In this document: piece by piece, positions 8,094 to 14,299 of the stretch
Layout of the letters: each line of letters begins with the position of its first letter
Numbering within the stretch: the stretch's first letter is position 1
Translations under genes and position numbers: made by a program
Virus record (IMG/VR): IMGVR_UViG_3300028129_000055
Span: 1 to 26,070 of that record
DNA length: 26,070 nt
Source: a virus
Direction: 5' to 3' (one strand)
Notes under the pieces: generated by a model
What the model saw: only the letters and a program-made list of their open reading frames with translations
What the model was told of the DNA's origin: nothing
Database searches by the model: none

Positions 8094-9251
8094 TTACAGA
8101 ACGTTATACGAACCGTAGTTCTTGTTCATTCCAAGTGTTTCCATTTCGTGATAGCGCACCGCATCTATTGCGTGATTGTAATTGTCTACAGGTTTGTTTA
8201 GTCGTTTTCCTGTCTTGTCTGTGTCCCAACAATAGCTTCTTAACTCTTTTATAAGATTCGTGCTATTAGAAGTAACTAAATAGTTTTCACGTTGCATAAC
8301 ATCAATTCCGTAGTTGATACTGTCACGACCTTTCGTTACGCCTTTAATCGTGATTCCATAGCGTTGAATGTCTGCGATTGATTTAGGTTCTGCACTATCT
8401 GCGTATACAGGTACGTCTTTAGGTAGCTTGTTTGCTATGTCTGAATTAAGCATACCTGTTTGGTAGACTATTTCGTTTAGGATTCGTTTTTCGTTATGCT
8501 TGTAGATTTCTATGCAGCTTGTGGGGTCATTCGTGTAACCAAAGTCAAGCCCAATTCCTACAAGTCGTGCTTCTTTTGGTATTGTGTCTAATTGTTTCCA
8601 GTTGCTAAATACTACACCTTCAAGCATACCAAGTTCACCAAGTCCGTACACCTTCCACCAATTACGCCAGTAAGTGCTTGTTTCTGCTTTTAAACGGTTC
8701 TTTTCTATTTGGTCTACAATTCCTTTGTCAAGTGCTTCGTTGTCTTTGTAGGTTAAAATTATAAAGTCTGCTTCTTTGTCTTCTTTGATTTCTTCAACCC
8801 AAAATTCATTGGCTGGGTTAAAGTCTAAATATACTTCGTGTTTTGTTCGTATGCTTAATTCGTTGTATGCTTCAAAGTTTACATTGTTACATTCGTTCAC
8901 GTAAAGTATGTCTCTTCTTGCACCTCTTAACTTGCTTGAATCGTCTGCGCTAAAAAATTCTATAAAGCTGCCGTTTGCAAATTCGTATTTTAGTAGTGAC
9001 TTGTTGAAGCGTTCATCTACAAATCTATTTGTCCACTTCATAATTTTTAAGAAGTCACGTAAAGCACCTCTTCTTAAATGTGGTATTGATTCAGCTACTA
9101 CGCTAACTTCTAAACCGCTTTGCTTTGCACACTTGTCTATTATTACGGGAATAATACCAAAAGTTTTTCCAGCACTTGTGCCGCCTTGAATAATTTTGAT
9201 TCGTTTTTTTAAAGCGAGTATCTTATTTATCGCTGTCGTTCTCTTTAACAT
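8094..9251 (-). CDS. terL: Terminase large subunit
   Basis: This is the packaging motor: an ATPase that pumps DNA into the prohead and a nuclease that cuts the concatemer. At 385 residues it has the full two-domain layout. Walker A is GGTSAGKT at residues 23-30. The Walker B strand is ILYVNEC at 115-121, with catalytic E120 preceded by Asn rather than the usual Asp. Motif III-like LDFNPAN is at 142-148. The RNase H-like nuclease carries D236 in LDFGYTND, D285 in YADSAEPK and D363 in NHAIDAVRY. Its start overlaps the TerS end by 29 nt. The assignment is firm; the packaging strategy (cos or pac) cannot be read from the motifs alone. Confidence 0.95.
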   Translation of the reverse strand: MLKRTTAINKILALKKRIKIIQGGTSAGKTFGIIPVIIDKCAKQSGLEVSVVAESIPHLRRGALRDFLKIMKWTNRFVDERFNKSLLKYEFANGSFIEFFSADDSSKLRGARRDILYVNECNNVNFEAYNELSIRTKHEVYLDFNPANEFWVEEIKEDKEADFIILTYKDNEALDKGIVDQIEKNRLKAETSTYWRNWWKVYGLGELGMLEGVVFSNWKQLDTIPKEARLVGIGLDFGYTNDPTSCIEIYKHNEKRILNEIVYQTGMLNSDIANKLPKDVPVYADSAEPKSIADIQRYGITIKGVTKGRDSINYGIDVMQRENYLVTSNSTNLIKELRSYCWDTDKTGKRLNKPVDNYNHAIDAVRYHEMETLGMNKNYGSYNVL

Positions 9252-9651
9252 CTGGGAATAATGGTTGCTCTATGTTCGTTTGTTCTATCTGCTCTTTTAG
9301 TGAATTAAGACGTTGTGTAATGCTTGGGTTATACTGTCCAACCATACCGCCAGTTATTTGGTCTTCTCTTATTTCCTTGCGTATACGTGAACAGACGGTA
9401 TAAAATTCTTTGTATTCTTCTTTCTTATTAAAGTAATTGCTTATCGTCAAGTCGTATTGATTCCAACAAAATAGTTCAAAGCCTTCCATTGTTAAAGGCA
9501 CTTCTAAAGGTTCTCCTACCATATCACCGCTTCTTTGGTTTAGGTGGTACTTTATACGTGGGTTGCTTTTTCTTTCTACTTTGTAAGCTTTGAACATATC
9601 GTACATTTGTTCTGTGCTTTCTATCTTTCTTGGTCTACCTCTTTTTGCCAT
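9223..9651 (-). CDS. terS: Terminase small subunit
   Basis: This 142-residue protein recognises phage DNA and hands it to TerL. It starts with MAKRGRPRKIES, a basic AT-hook-like tail typical of small terminases, followed by helices with TMEGFELFCW (about residues 54-63) and an acidic C-terminus that probably contacts TerL. It directly precedes and overlaps the large subunit, the usual arrangement. Its start lies within the last codons of the 57-aa gene. The call rests on the N-terminal pattern plus position; no specific catalytic motif exists for this family. Confidence 0.82.
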   Translation of the reverse strand: MAKRGRPRKIESTEQMYDMFKAYKVERKSNPRIKYHLNQRSGDMVGEPLEVPLTMEGFELFCWNQYDLTISNYFNKKEEYKEFYTVCSRIRKEIREDQITGGMVGQYNPSITQRLNSLKEQIEQTNIEQPLFPDVKENDSDK

Positions 9652-9808
9652 TGTCTTTTTCGTCTTTTTGTAGGTTGTCTCTATAACTTGTACTGCAAAT
9701 TGCTAAACGTTGGTCTGTACCGTATTCGTTTACCATTGTTTTGTCAGACATACAACGTGCCATAAAATCGCGTCTCTTTTCGTTTGCTTTTGGTTTAGGT
9801 ATTGGCAT
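9635..9808 (-). CDS. Small conserved phage protein (RCMSD motif), 57 aa
   Basis: The frame from ATG at 9808 to TAG at 9637-9635 encodes 57 residues. It contains DFMARCMSD followed by QRLAICSTSY. A version of this short motif (aromatic-RCM-S, then QR-L/A-I/V-C) occurs in phage proteins, sometimes as a tail on head proteases, and here is free-standing. Two cysteines (C19, C38) are spaced for a possible metal or disulfide site. The gene overlaps the 131-aa gene upstream by 14 nt and TerS downstream by 17 nt, strong evidence that it is translated. Function is unknown. Confidence 0.65.
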   Translation of the reverse strand: MPIPKPKANEKRRDFMARCMSDKTMVNEYGTDQRLAICSTSYRDNLQKDEKDNGKKR

Positions 9809-10190
9809 CTTCGTAAGTTTCGTATACTTTAAACATTTTCGTGTTAATTTCTCTTAAACAACTTGAACATTGTGTTGCTTGTTGGTTAGTGTCAAAGATT
9901 CTATTGTATATTTCTAACATTCTTCTTTGGTCACTTGGTCTCATAGTTTCACGTCTTTTAGTGTACCATTCATTTAACCATTCGTGTTCGTCTTCTTGTA
10001 GGCATTTAGGTTGTGTATAGCGCCAAAGTTTGTTAAGCTTTTCTTTACGTTCTTCACAACCGCAATCGTCACCAGCTAACCACTTAACCGCTGCTTTTAT
10101 ACCTGTTGCTTCTGTTATCTTTTCTATTGTGTCGCCTAATCCTTCAGACTTCTTTTTTGTAGTTCGTTTTTTTCTTGGTTTCTTTTCCAT
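9795..10190 (-). CDS. Conserved cysteine-containing protein upstream of terminase
   Basis: This 131-residue protein begins with a Lys/Arg-rich tail (residues 1-15), then GLGDTIEKITEATGIK and a DCGCEERK motif (C43, C45). A further Cys lies at 63 and a CSSC pair at 108-111, so a metal-binding fold is plausible. I associate the GIK...AGDDCGC block with an uncharacterised protein that recurs just before terminase genes in Bacteroidota phages. The basic tail suggests nucleic-acid contact, perhaps a packaging accessory; that is inference from location. It is followed by an overlapping 57-aa gene. Confidence 0.65.
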   Translation of the reverse strand: MEKKPRKKRTTKKKSEGLGDTIEKITEATGIKAAVKWLAGDDCGCEERKEKLNKLWRYTQPKCLQEDEHEWLNEWYTKRRETMRPSDQRRMLEIYNRIFDTNQQATQCSSCLREINTKMFKVYETYEDANT

Positions 10191-10194
10191 TTGT

Positions 10195-10497
10195 TTAAAT
10201 TTTACTACCGTTAATACCTTTTTTAAATTTCTTTAATGCGTTATTTTTATTCATAGCACTAACGTATGTGCATTCTTTGTTAATAATTATTTTTTTATTT
10301 GGTACACCTTTATCAAAAACATAACTTGCATTTTCAAACCTTGCTAATTGTATAGCCATAGTATTGTTGTTTATTTCAAATACTCTATGGTTTTTATATG
10401 GTTTTAATGTGCCAACTAATTCTGCTTTTTTTTCTACGTCTTTTTGTATAGAAATTTCTACCTTTTCTTTTATGTTGTTTTGCAGTTCTTCTTCCAT
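10195..10497 (-). CDS. Hypothetical protein, 100 aa
   Basis: I do not recognise this protein. The N-terminal ~30 residues are charged and helical (MEEELQNNIKEKVE), and the C-terminal ~70 look like a small alpha/beta domain ending in a basic stretch (NNALKKFKKGINGSK). There is no signal peptide or membrane segment. It lies in the sigma-factor to terminase operon, with 10 nt to the preceding stop and 4 nt to the next gene, so it is very likely expressed. Confidence 0.6.
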   Translation of the reverse strand: MEEELQNNIKEKVEISIQKDVEKKAELVGTLKPYKNHRVFEINNNTMAIQLARFENASYVFDKGVPNKKIIINKECTYVSAMNKNNALKKFKKGINGSKI

Positions 10498-10507
10498 TTG
10501 TTTTTAT

Positions 10508-10684
10508 TTAAGCACCACACGATAAACATTCATCGTCGTCAAGTTCTGGTTTGTTTTCTATTTCTGGGTTTAAGATTAGCTTTAGTTCGTATATCTGTTG
10601 CATTGTTTCCATATCTTCGTACATATCGCCTTTTATCTTTGTCTTTAGTCTTTTAATTTCTGCTTTAACATCTTTTTCGTTCAT
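10508..10684 (-). CDS. Small acidic protein, 58 aa
   Basis: The frame starts at ATG 10684, overlapping the sigma-factor stop as ATGA, and ends at TAA 10510-10508. The product has an N-terminal basic helix (KRLKTKIKGD), a central amphipathic helix, and an acidic tail ending PELDDDECLSCGA with a CxxC-like pair. The ATGA coupling and clean spacing to the next start at 10497 argue for a real gene. Function is unknown; a helix-plus-acidic-tail peptide encoded behind a sigma factor could be a regulator, but that is speculative. Confidence 0.6.
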   Translation of the reverse strand: MNEKDVKAEIKRLKTKIKGDMYEDMETMQQIYELKLILNPEIENKPELDDDECLSCGA

Positions 10685-11214
10685 AAATGTTCGTAGTCTT
10701 CGTTTATAAAATCTTCGTAGTCTTCGCCTACATTTATTCGTATTTGGTTCTTACAATACTTTAATGTTTGAAATATGCTGCTTGTACTAATCCGTGTTTC
10801 TTCAGAAAGTTTTCTAATTGACTTGCCGCTATCACGATACAGGTTAAATAACATTTCATCGTACCAATGCCAAGTTTCTACTTCGCTATCAATTTTTCTA
10901 ATCAATGAAGTAAAAGCTTCTGTTTCTTCTATGTAATCGTATTCAACACCCAAATTGTAGACTTCTTCTATATTAACTTTCTTATGCTTGTTTTGTTGTT
11001 TACGGTAATCAAAGACTAAATTGTAAAGCACACATCTTATGTAGTATTTGTTTACTTTTCCGTTTTCTTGTAGTATGCGTTCTGGCGAACAATACTTACT
11101 AATCTTAATGTACATTTCCTGTACTATGTCTTCAGCCAAGTCGTCAACTCCTAAACTCTTTACGATTCGCAAATAGTCTTTGTGATGTTCTGCAACTTTC
11201 TCAAGCCATTTCAT
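10681..11214 (-). CDS. Sigma-70-family RNA polymerase sigma factor (phage-encoded)
   Basis: This 177-residue protein has the layout of a small sigma-70 family member. A region 2-like segment (DDLAEDIVQEMYIKI, residues 24-38) binds core polymerase in known sigmas. A region 4-like helix-turn-helix lies around residues 117-158 (DEMLFNLY, then SIRKLSEETRISTSSIFQTLKYC), which would contact the -35 element. The C-terminal tail is acidic. It probably redirects host polymerase to packaging and structural promoters. It has its own TAnnTTTG promoter-like site and follows a terminator, so it looks separately controlled. A transcription regulator with a sigma-like HTH but no sigma activity is the main alternative. 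Confidence 0.75.
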   Translation of the reverse strand: MKWLEKVAEHHKDYLRIVKSLGVDDLAEDIVQEMYIKISKYCSPERILQENGKVNKYYIRCVLYNLVFDYRKQQNKHKKVNIEEVYNLGVEYDYIEETEAFTSLIRKIDSEVETWHWYDEMLFNLYRDSGKSIRKLSEETRISTSSIFQTLKYCKNQIRINVGEDYEDFINEDYEHL

Positions 11215-11229
11215 TGATTAGTATCTAAA

Positions 11230-11237
11230 CAAATGTA
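11230..11237 (-). promoter_or_regulatory. TAnnTTTG -7 element ahead of the sigma-factor gene
   Basis: On the minus strand this reads TACATTTG, matching the Bacteroidota -7 consensus. It lies 15 nt before the sigma-factor ATG and 53 nt after the terminator, so an independent transcript would have a very short leader. No convincing TTG -33 element is present at the expected spacing, which lowers confidence. Confidence 0.5.
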
Positions 11238-11290
11238 GTGATTATTTTCTAATAGTGTATAGACGTAGTTTTTAACGAAACGTTGTGAAT

Positions 11291-11318
11291 AAAAAAACCT
11301 CTCATTTTATAGAGAGGT
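11291..11318 (-). terminator. Rho-independent terminator after the recombination operon
   Basis: On the minus strand ACCTCTC (318-312) pairs perfectly with GAGAGGT (303-297) around an 8-base loop, and a run of seven T follows at 11297-11291. It lies in the 168-base gap between the SSB-like and sigma-factor genes. It should end the ERF/exonuclease transcript so that the sigma gene needs its own promoter. Confidence 0.85.
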
Positions 11319-11382
11319 GAAACATATGTTTTAGCGTTACTTTGGGTTCATTCACTTTTCGCGCTTTTTTCTGTACAGATTT

Positions 11383-11631
11383 TTAAAAAGGTAAGTCGTC
11401 TAATTGATTTGGTAAGTCTTGTGGCATATCTTGTTTAGGTGCTTCAGCTTCTTTGTAAGGTTCTGAAAACTTCAAGCTTAAATACTTCGTGCCGTTCTTT
11501 GATTCGTTTAGCCATACTGCAACGTCTTTAGCTTTGTTGTCTATCATTGCTTTACCTTTGTAGTCTGGGTGTTGTTCCGTCTTTTTGTAGTCGTTCTTAA
11601 AAATTGCACCTGTGTTGTTTTTCTGTTCCAT
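11383..11631 (-). CDS. SSB-like protein (DUF736-like) with DDLPF tail
   Basis: This 82-residue protein has a compact beta pattern (GAIFKNDYK, then YKGKAMI, then KDVAVWLNES, then KYLSLKFSEPY) resembling the small DUF736-type fold, followed by a proline/acid-rich linker and the terminal residues DDLPF. That end copies the DDIPF-type tip by which bacterial SSB recruits replication and repair partners. With ERF and exonuclease genes directly upstream, a single-strand DNA binding or partner-recruiting role is likely. It is half the usual SSB length, so the call is by motif and context. The start overlaps nothing: it follows the RHH stop directly. Confidence 0.6.
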   Translation of the reverse strand: MEQKNNTGAIFKNDYKKTEQHPDYKGKAMIDNKAKDVAVWLNESKNGTKYLSLKFSEPYKEAEAPKQDMPQDLPNQLDDLPF

Positions 11632-11760
11632 TTACTTTATTGTTTTACTTAAAATGTATGCGCTTAACGTCTTTCGTGTGCGCCTTGCTTTCAATTCTAA
11701 AAGCTTCTTTTCTTCGTCCGTTACTCTTAATGTAATGACTTTGCTTTTTCGTGTTTTCAT
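11632..11760 (-). CDS. Small ribbon-helix-helix-like protein, 42 aa
   Basis: ATG at 11760 overlaps the exonuclease stop as ATGA, and TAA at 11634-11632 abuts the next ATG. The product (MKTRKSKVITLRVTDEEKKL, then ELKARRTRKTLSAYILSK) has a short beta strand followed by two helices, the shape of an Arc/MetJ or MobC-like ribbon-helix-helix DNA-binding protein. Such proteins act as dimeric repressors or relaxosome accessory factors. Here it would most simply autoregulate the recombination operon, but that is inference. It is very short, even for this family. Confidence 0.6.
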   Translation of the reverse strand: MKTRKSKVITLRVTDEEKKLLELKARRTRKTLSAYILSKTIK

Positions 11761-12422
11761 TCGATTAGTGTTTTGTAATATTCACGACATTCTTTTACTC
11801 TGTCGTATATTGCTTTTACTACGTCTTTGTCATACTTTACTTCAAACGTTTTTATTCGTCTTTCTGCTGGTATGTTGTCGAAGTTGTGTTGCGCTTCAAC
11901 GTGGTTACGCAGTTCTTCGTTTTCGTCTATTAAATGTTCTTTCCAATGCGCACGTCTTACTTCGTCTTCTACCATAAGTGTAGGCGTATTAATTAAGCAA
12001 TAACATAAGTAAGCTTTGCGTTTTTGAGTAAGTGCCATATAACCTTGCAACTGAAAAAAATAATCACGATTAGGTATATCTTCTGCAAAGAAAGGAAAGG
12101 TTGTTGCGTCCCAACTTGATTTTACATCTAATATTATGTCCGTGTTTACGTCTGGCGTTCCTGTCAAGTAGTCGTTTTCAAAGTGTTCTTCATTCTTATA
12201 CATAAAGCCCAAGTCTAAAACGCTTTCACATAGCTTTATACCTTCGTCTTCTACTGCGTTACCTTTGTCTGTGTACCTACTTGAAAACTCTTTACGCTTA
12301 CCGTACATTTCTTCTATTGCAAGTTCTTGTAAGTATGTCTTGCAAGTCTTACTTAACGTTTCTGTTTTACTTCGTGAATTGGTCATTATTTTACCAATGG
12401 AAGAGCAGCGAATCTTCAACAT
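11757..12422 (-). CDS. YqaJ / Cas4-like PD-(D/E)XK exonuclease
   Basis: This 221-residue protein is a phage recombination exonuclease candidate. It shows GTPDV (88-92) followed by LDVKSS, in which D99 and K101 form the D-x-K of the PD-(D/E)XK core, then QLQGYMAL (124-131), a motif IV pattern seen in RecB/Cas4/lambda-exo-type nucleases. These enzymes resect double-stranded ends to give single strands for an annealing protein. The neighbouring upstream gene is ERF, the expected partner, and their ends overlap by 7 nt. The precise subfamily (YqaJ against Cas4-like) is uncertain. Confidence 0.82.
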   Translation of the reverse strand: MLKIRCSSIGKIMTNSRSKTETLSKTCKTYLQELAIEEMYGKRKEFSSRYTDKGNAVEDEGIKLCESVLDLGFMYKNEEHFENDYLTGTPDVNTDIILDVKSSWDATTFPFFAEDIPNRDYFFQLQGYMALTQKRKAYLCYCLINTPTLMVEDEVRRAHWKEHLIDENEELRNHVEAQHNFDNIPAERRIKTFEVKYDKDVVKAIYDRVKECREYYKTLIE

Positions 12423-12940
12423 AACTCTAAAGCTTTAGATTGTACGTTAGTTAGTGCAAACTTGTCTATTAGTTTGTCTTTCGTAATCTTGCCTTCTTGT
12501 ACTGCAATAAGTGCGTCTGCAAAACGTTTAGTGTTTAACTTTTCTTTCTTAACTACTTTTACTTGTTCGCCAGCTGCGTCTGTGTCTTTGTCTGTGACTA
12601 ATCCCAAGCAGCTTGAAATACAGTAGCGACGAAAATAACTCACGCCACTACCGAAACTTTGATAGTCATTCATATTTTTAAGATTTACTTGCGGAATAAG
12701 TGTGTTTGATTCTAATGTTTCACCGCTTTCTACGTGAAAGATAATAGTGTTTAAATAGTTGTCTTCTTCGTGTGTGTTAATTAGTTGTGTGAATCCTAAT
12801 CCGTGTTTCTGTAGTAGTGGGTTAATCTTGTCGAAGATTGTAGGCAAGTCTGCATAAGAATAGCCATAACCTTTTGTGCCTTTGAATATAGGCTTTACTT
12901 CTTGCTGAAAAGCTGCAAGTGCTTTAAATAAGTGTTTCAT
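12416..12940 (-). CDS. erf: ERF-family single-strand annealing protein
   Basis: This 174-residue protein matches the ERF superfamily of phage annealing recombinases. Visible hallmarks are YSYADLPTIFDKINPLLQKHGL (around residues 27-48, split pattern), then NTIIFHVESGETLES (64-78), then QSFGSGVSYFRRYCISSCLGL (94-114), and the acidic DKDTDAAG. ERF proteins bind single strands and promote annealing, working with an exonuclease, here encoded immediately downstream. A promoter-like site sits 30 nt before the ATG, making this the first gene of a recombination operon. The C-terminal ~45 residues form a helical tail of unknown role. Confidence 0.88.
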   Translation of the reverse strand: MKHLFKALAAFQQEVKPIFKGTKGYGYSYADLPTIFDKINPLLQKHGLGFTQLINTHEEDNYLNTIIFHVESGETLESNTLIPQVNLKNMNDYQSFGSGVSYFRRYCISSCLGLVTDKDTDAAGEQVKVVKKEKLNTKRFADALIAVQEGKITKDKLIDKFALTNVQSKALELC

Positions 12941-12969
12941 AACGTAAATATATTAAGTGTTTGTGTATA

Positions 12970-12996
12970 CAAATATAGTGTTTATTTACTTACCAA
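12970..12996 (-). promoter_or_regulatory. Promoter-like site ahead of the ERF operon
   Basis: The minus strand carries TATATTTG at 12977-12970, matching the Bacteroidota TAnnTTTG -7 element, with TTG at 12996-12994 after a 16-base spacer, slightly short of the usual range. It partly overlaps the end of the preceding gene. The same 17-bp block recurs exactly at 17520-17536. Confidence 0.6.
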
Positions 12997-13335
12997 TGTG
13001 CATACAGGTAATAAAACTCCTTCGCTTGTGTTGTCATCACCACCTTTTACTCTTTTTAAACCTTTAATTTTACATAGTTTCTTTAATTTTTCCATTTCAA
13101 TAATAACTATCTGCTCATTACTTATTATAAATGCCCAAAATGTAGCAATAGAAGTTGATATACCACTAAGTTTATCTCTGCTCTTATATTCAACAAAAAC
13201 ATTTCCTGTTTCTTGGGCTTGAAAATCTGTTTTAACTTCTATCGTATCGCCTTTTAATAATAAAATATTTGCTAATAAATTTTCACCTTTTTCACCTAAT
13301 TTTAAATCATATCTCCAATCATTGTTATATTCCAT
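12982..13335 (-). CDS. PD-(D/E)XK-like nuclease, possible junction resolvase
   Basis: This 117-residue protein has GEKGENLLANILLLKG (14-29) and then EVKTDFQAQETGNVFVEYKSR (33-53 region). The spacing E18 ... E33-x-K35 ... E49 looks like a minimal PD-(D/E)XK nuclease core. It is followed by LSGISTSIATFWAF, a motif I recognise from uncharacterised phage proteins of this type. Placed next to NinG and ERF, a Holliday-junction or branch-cleaving nuclease is an attractive reading. The catalytic assignment is by pattern only. It overlaps the NinG gene by 11 nt at 13325-13335. Confidence 0.55.
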   Translation of the reverse strand: MEYNNDWRYDLKLGEKGENLLANILLLKGDTIEVKTDFQAQETGNVFVEYKSRDKLSGISTSIATFWAFIISNEQIVIIEMEKLKKLCKIKGLKRVKGGDDNTSEGVLLPVCTLVSK

Positions 13336-13858
13336 TCTTTATTTTTTTCTTGTAGACTTCTATAATGTCTTTTAATTCTTCACGTGTATACTTTCGTGTT
13401 TTGTGTGCTTCTTCGTGTAGGCTTATAAGTTCTTCTCCTCCTATTCGTTTTTCTATGCCAATTTGATAGTTTAATAAATCACCGCTTTTATCTTTGTTGC
13501 ACGGTCTACTACACTGGGCGTGGCAATTTAAAAGATTGAACCTAACTGAACCGTGTCCACCAGCAGAATAGTAATGACCAGCGTCAATGTTTCCTTTGCG
13601 TAATGGTTTACCACAAGAAATACACGGATAACCTTTTGCAATATCTCTTGCTCTTATATATGCGTTAAAATAACGTTGTGCTTTTTTTGTTAAGCTTTGC
13701 ACCGTTTCAAGTTCTTCTTTCAATTGTTTCTTTTCTTTCTTCCAGTTCTTGACCTTTGCAGTTTCTACCCATACTTTAACGCATTCAGACTTAAAACAAT
13801 ATTTTTGGTTAAAGTGCTTTGCTTCGTATTTCTCTTTGCAGTTTTTACAACGTGGCAT
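13325..13858 (-). CDS. ninG: NinG / Rap-family recombination protein
   Basis: This 177-residue protein matches lambda NinG, a structure-specific endonuclease that aids phage recombination. An N-terminal zinc-binding cluster (C4, C7, C21, C26) precedes a long charged coiled coil. The core then shows CISCGKPL (79-86), IDAGHYYSAGGHGSVRFN (91-108) and CHAQCSRPCNKDKSG (112-126), the typical HNH-like metal site of the family. The GIEKRIG motif follows. It lies between the zinc-ribbon gene and the PD-(D/E)XK-like gene with overlaps, in a recombination cluster. The family call is firm. Confidence 0.92.
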   Translation of the reverse strand: MPRCKNCKEKYEAKHFNQKYCFKSECVKVWVETAKVKNWKKEKKQLKEELETVQSLTKKAQRYFNAYIRARDIAKGYPCISCGKPLRKGNIDAGHYYSAGGHGSVRFNLLNCHAQCSRPCNKDKSGDLLNYQIGIEKRIGGEELISLHEEAHKTRKYTREELKDIIEVYKKKIKNGI

Positions 13859-14009
13859 CGTCTTTTTGAAATATATAAACTTCTTCTACGTTACAATCTA
13901 TGTTAGTACAAAAGTGTACGTTTATTATGCCTTCGGCTTCTAAATTAAAGTCTTCGTATTCGTGTTGTTCTTGCCATTTTATTGGCTCTGTGCATTGTGG
14001 GCATTTCAT
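13845..14009 (-). CDS. Small zinc-ribbon protein, 54 aa
   Basis: ATG at 14009 overlaps the preceding stop as ATGA, and TAA lies at 13847-13845. The product has two metal-type knuckles, KCPQCTEPI near the start and FCTNIDCNVEE in the second half, with an acidic middle. That is the form of a small zinc ribbon, often a nucleic-acid or protein adaptor. Its end overlaps the NinG start. It is probably part of the replication-recombination operon; its exact role is unknown. Confidence 0.7.
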   Translation of the reverse strand: MKCPQCTEPIKWQEQHEYEDFNLEAEGIINVHFCTNIDCNVEEVYIFQKDDATL

Positions 14010-14299
14010 AATTCTAATTTTAAGTCTTTAATTTCTTCTTTTAGCTTGTCTATTTCGTGTTTATGTTGTGCTATTATAATTTGATTACGTAGGTTCGCTT
14101 TACATTCTAAATAATATTCGTCTTCAAACTGCATAAAAACGGAATGAAAATGCTCTATGTCGTTTGCGCTTTCTTGCATAGAATTTATTAAGTCCGTTCT
14201 GTCTTCGTGTTTTTCACGTAGTTCTTCAAGACTTGACTTAAACTTTATCAAGGTAGTTTTTAGGTTAATCTTGGCTTTAAGTATTTCTAAACTATTCAT
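14006..14299 (-). CDS. Coiled-coil protein, 97 aa
   Basis: This 97-residue protein is nearly all predicted helix: heptad-like runs of L, I and K/E cover residues 1-35 (LEILKAKINLKTTLI) and 72-97 (KHEIDKLKEEIKDLKLEL). It has no membrane segment. It starts by ATGA overlap with the helicase stop and ends by ATGA overlap with the zinc-ribbon start. Position suggests an accessory to the helicase or recombination proteins, but no family is recognisable. Confidence 0.65.
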   Translation of the reverse strand: MNSLEILKAKINLKTTLIKFKSSLEELREKHEDRTDLINSMQESANDIEHFHSVFMQFEDEYYLECKANLRNQIIIAQHKHEIDKLKEEIKDLKLEL

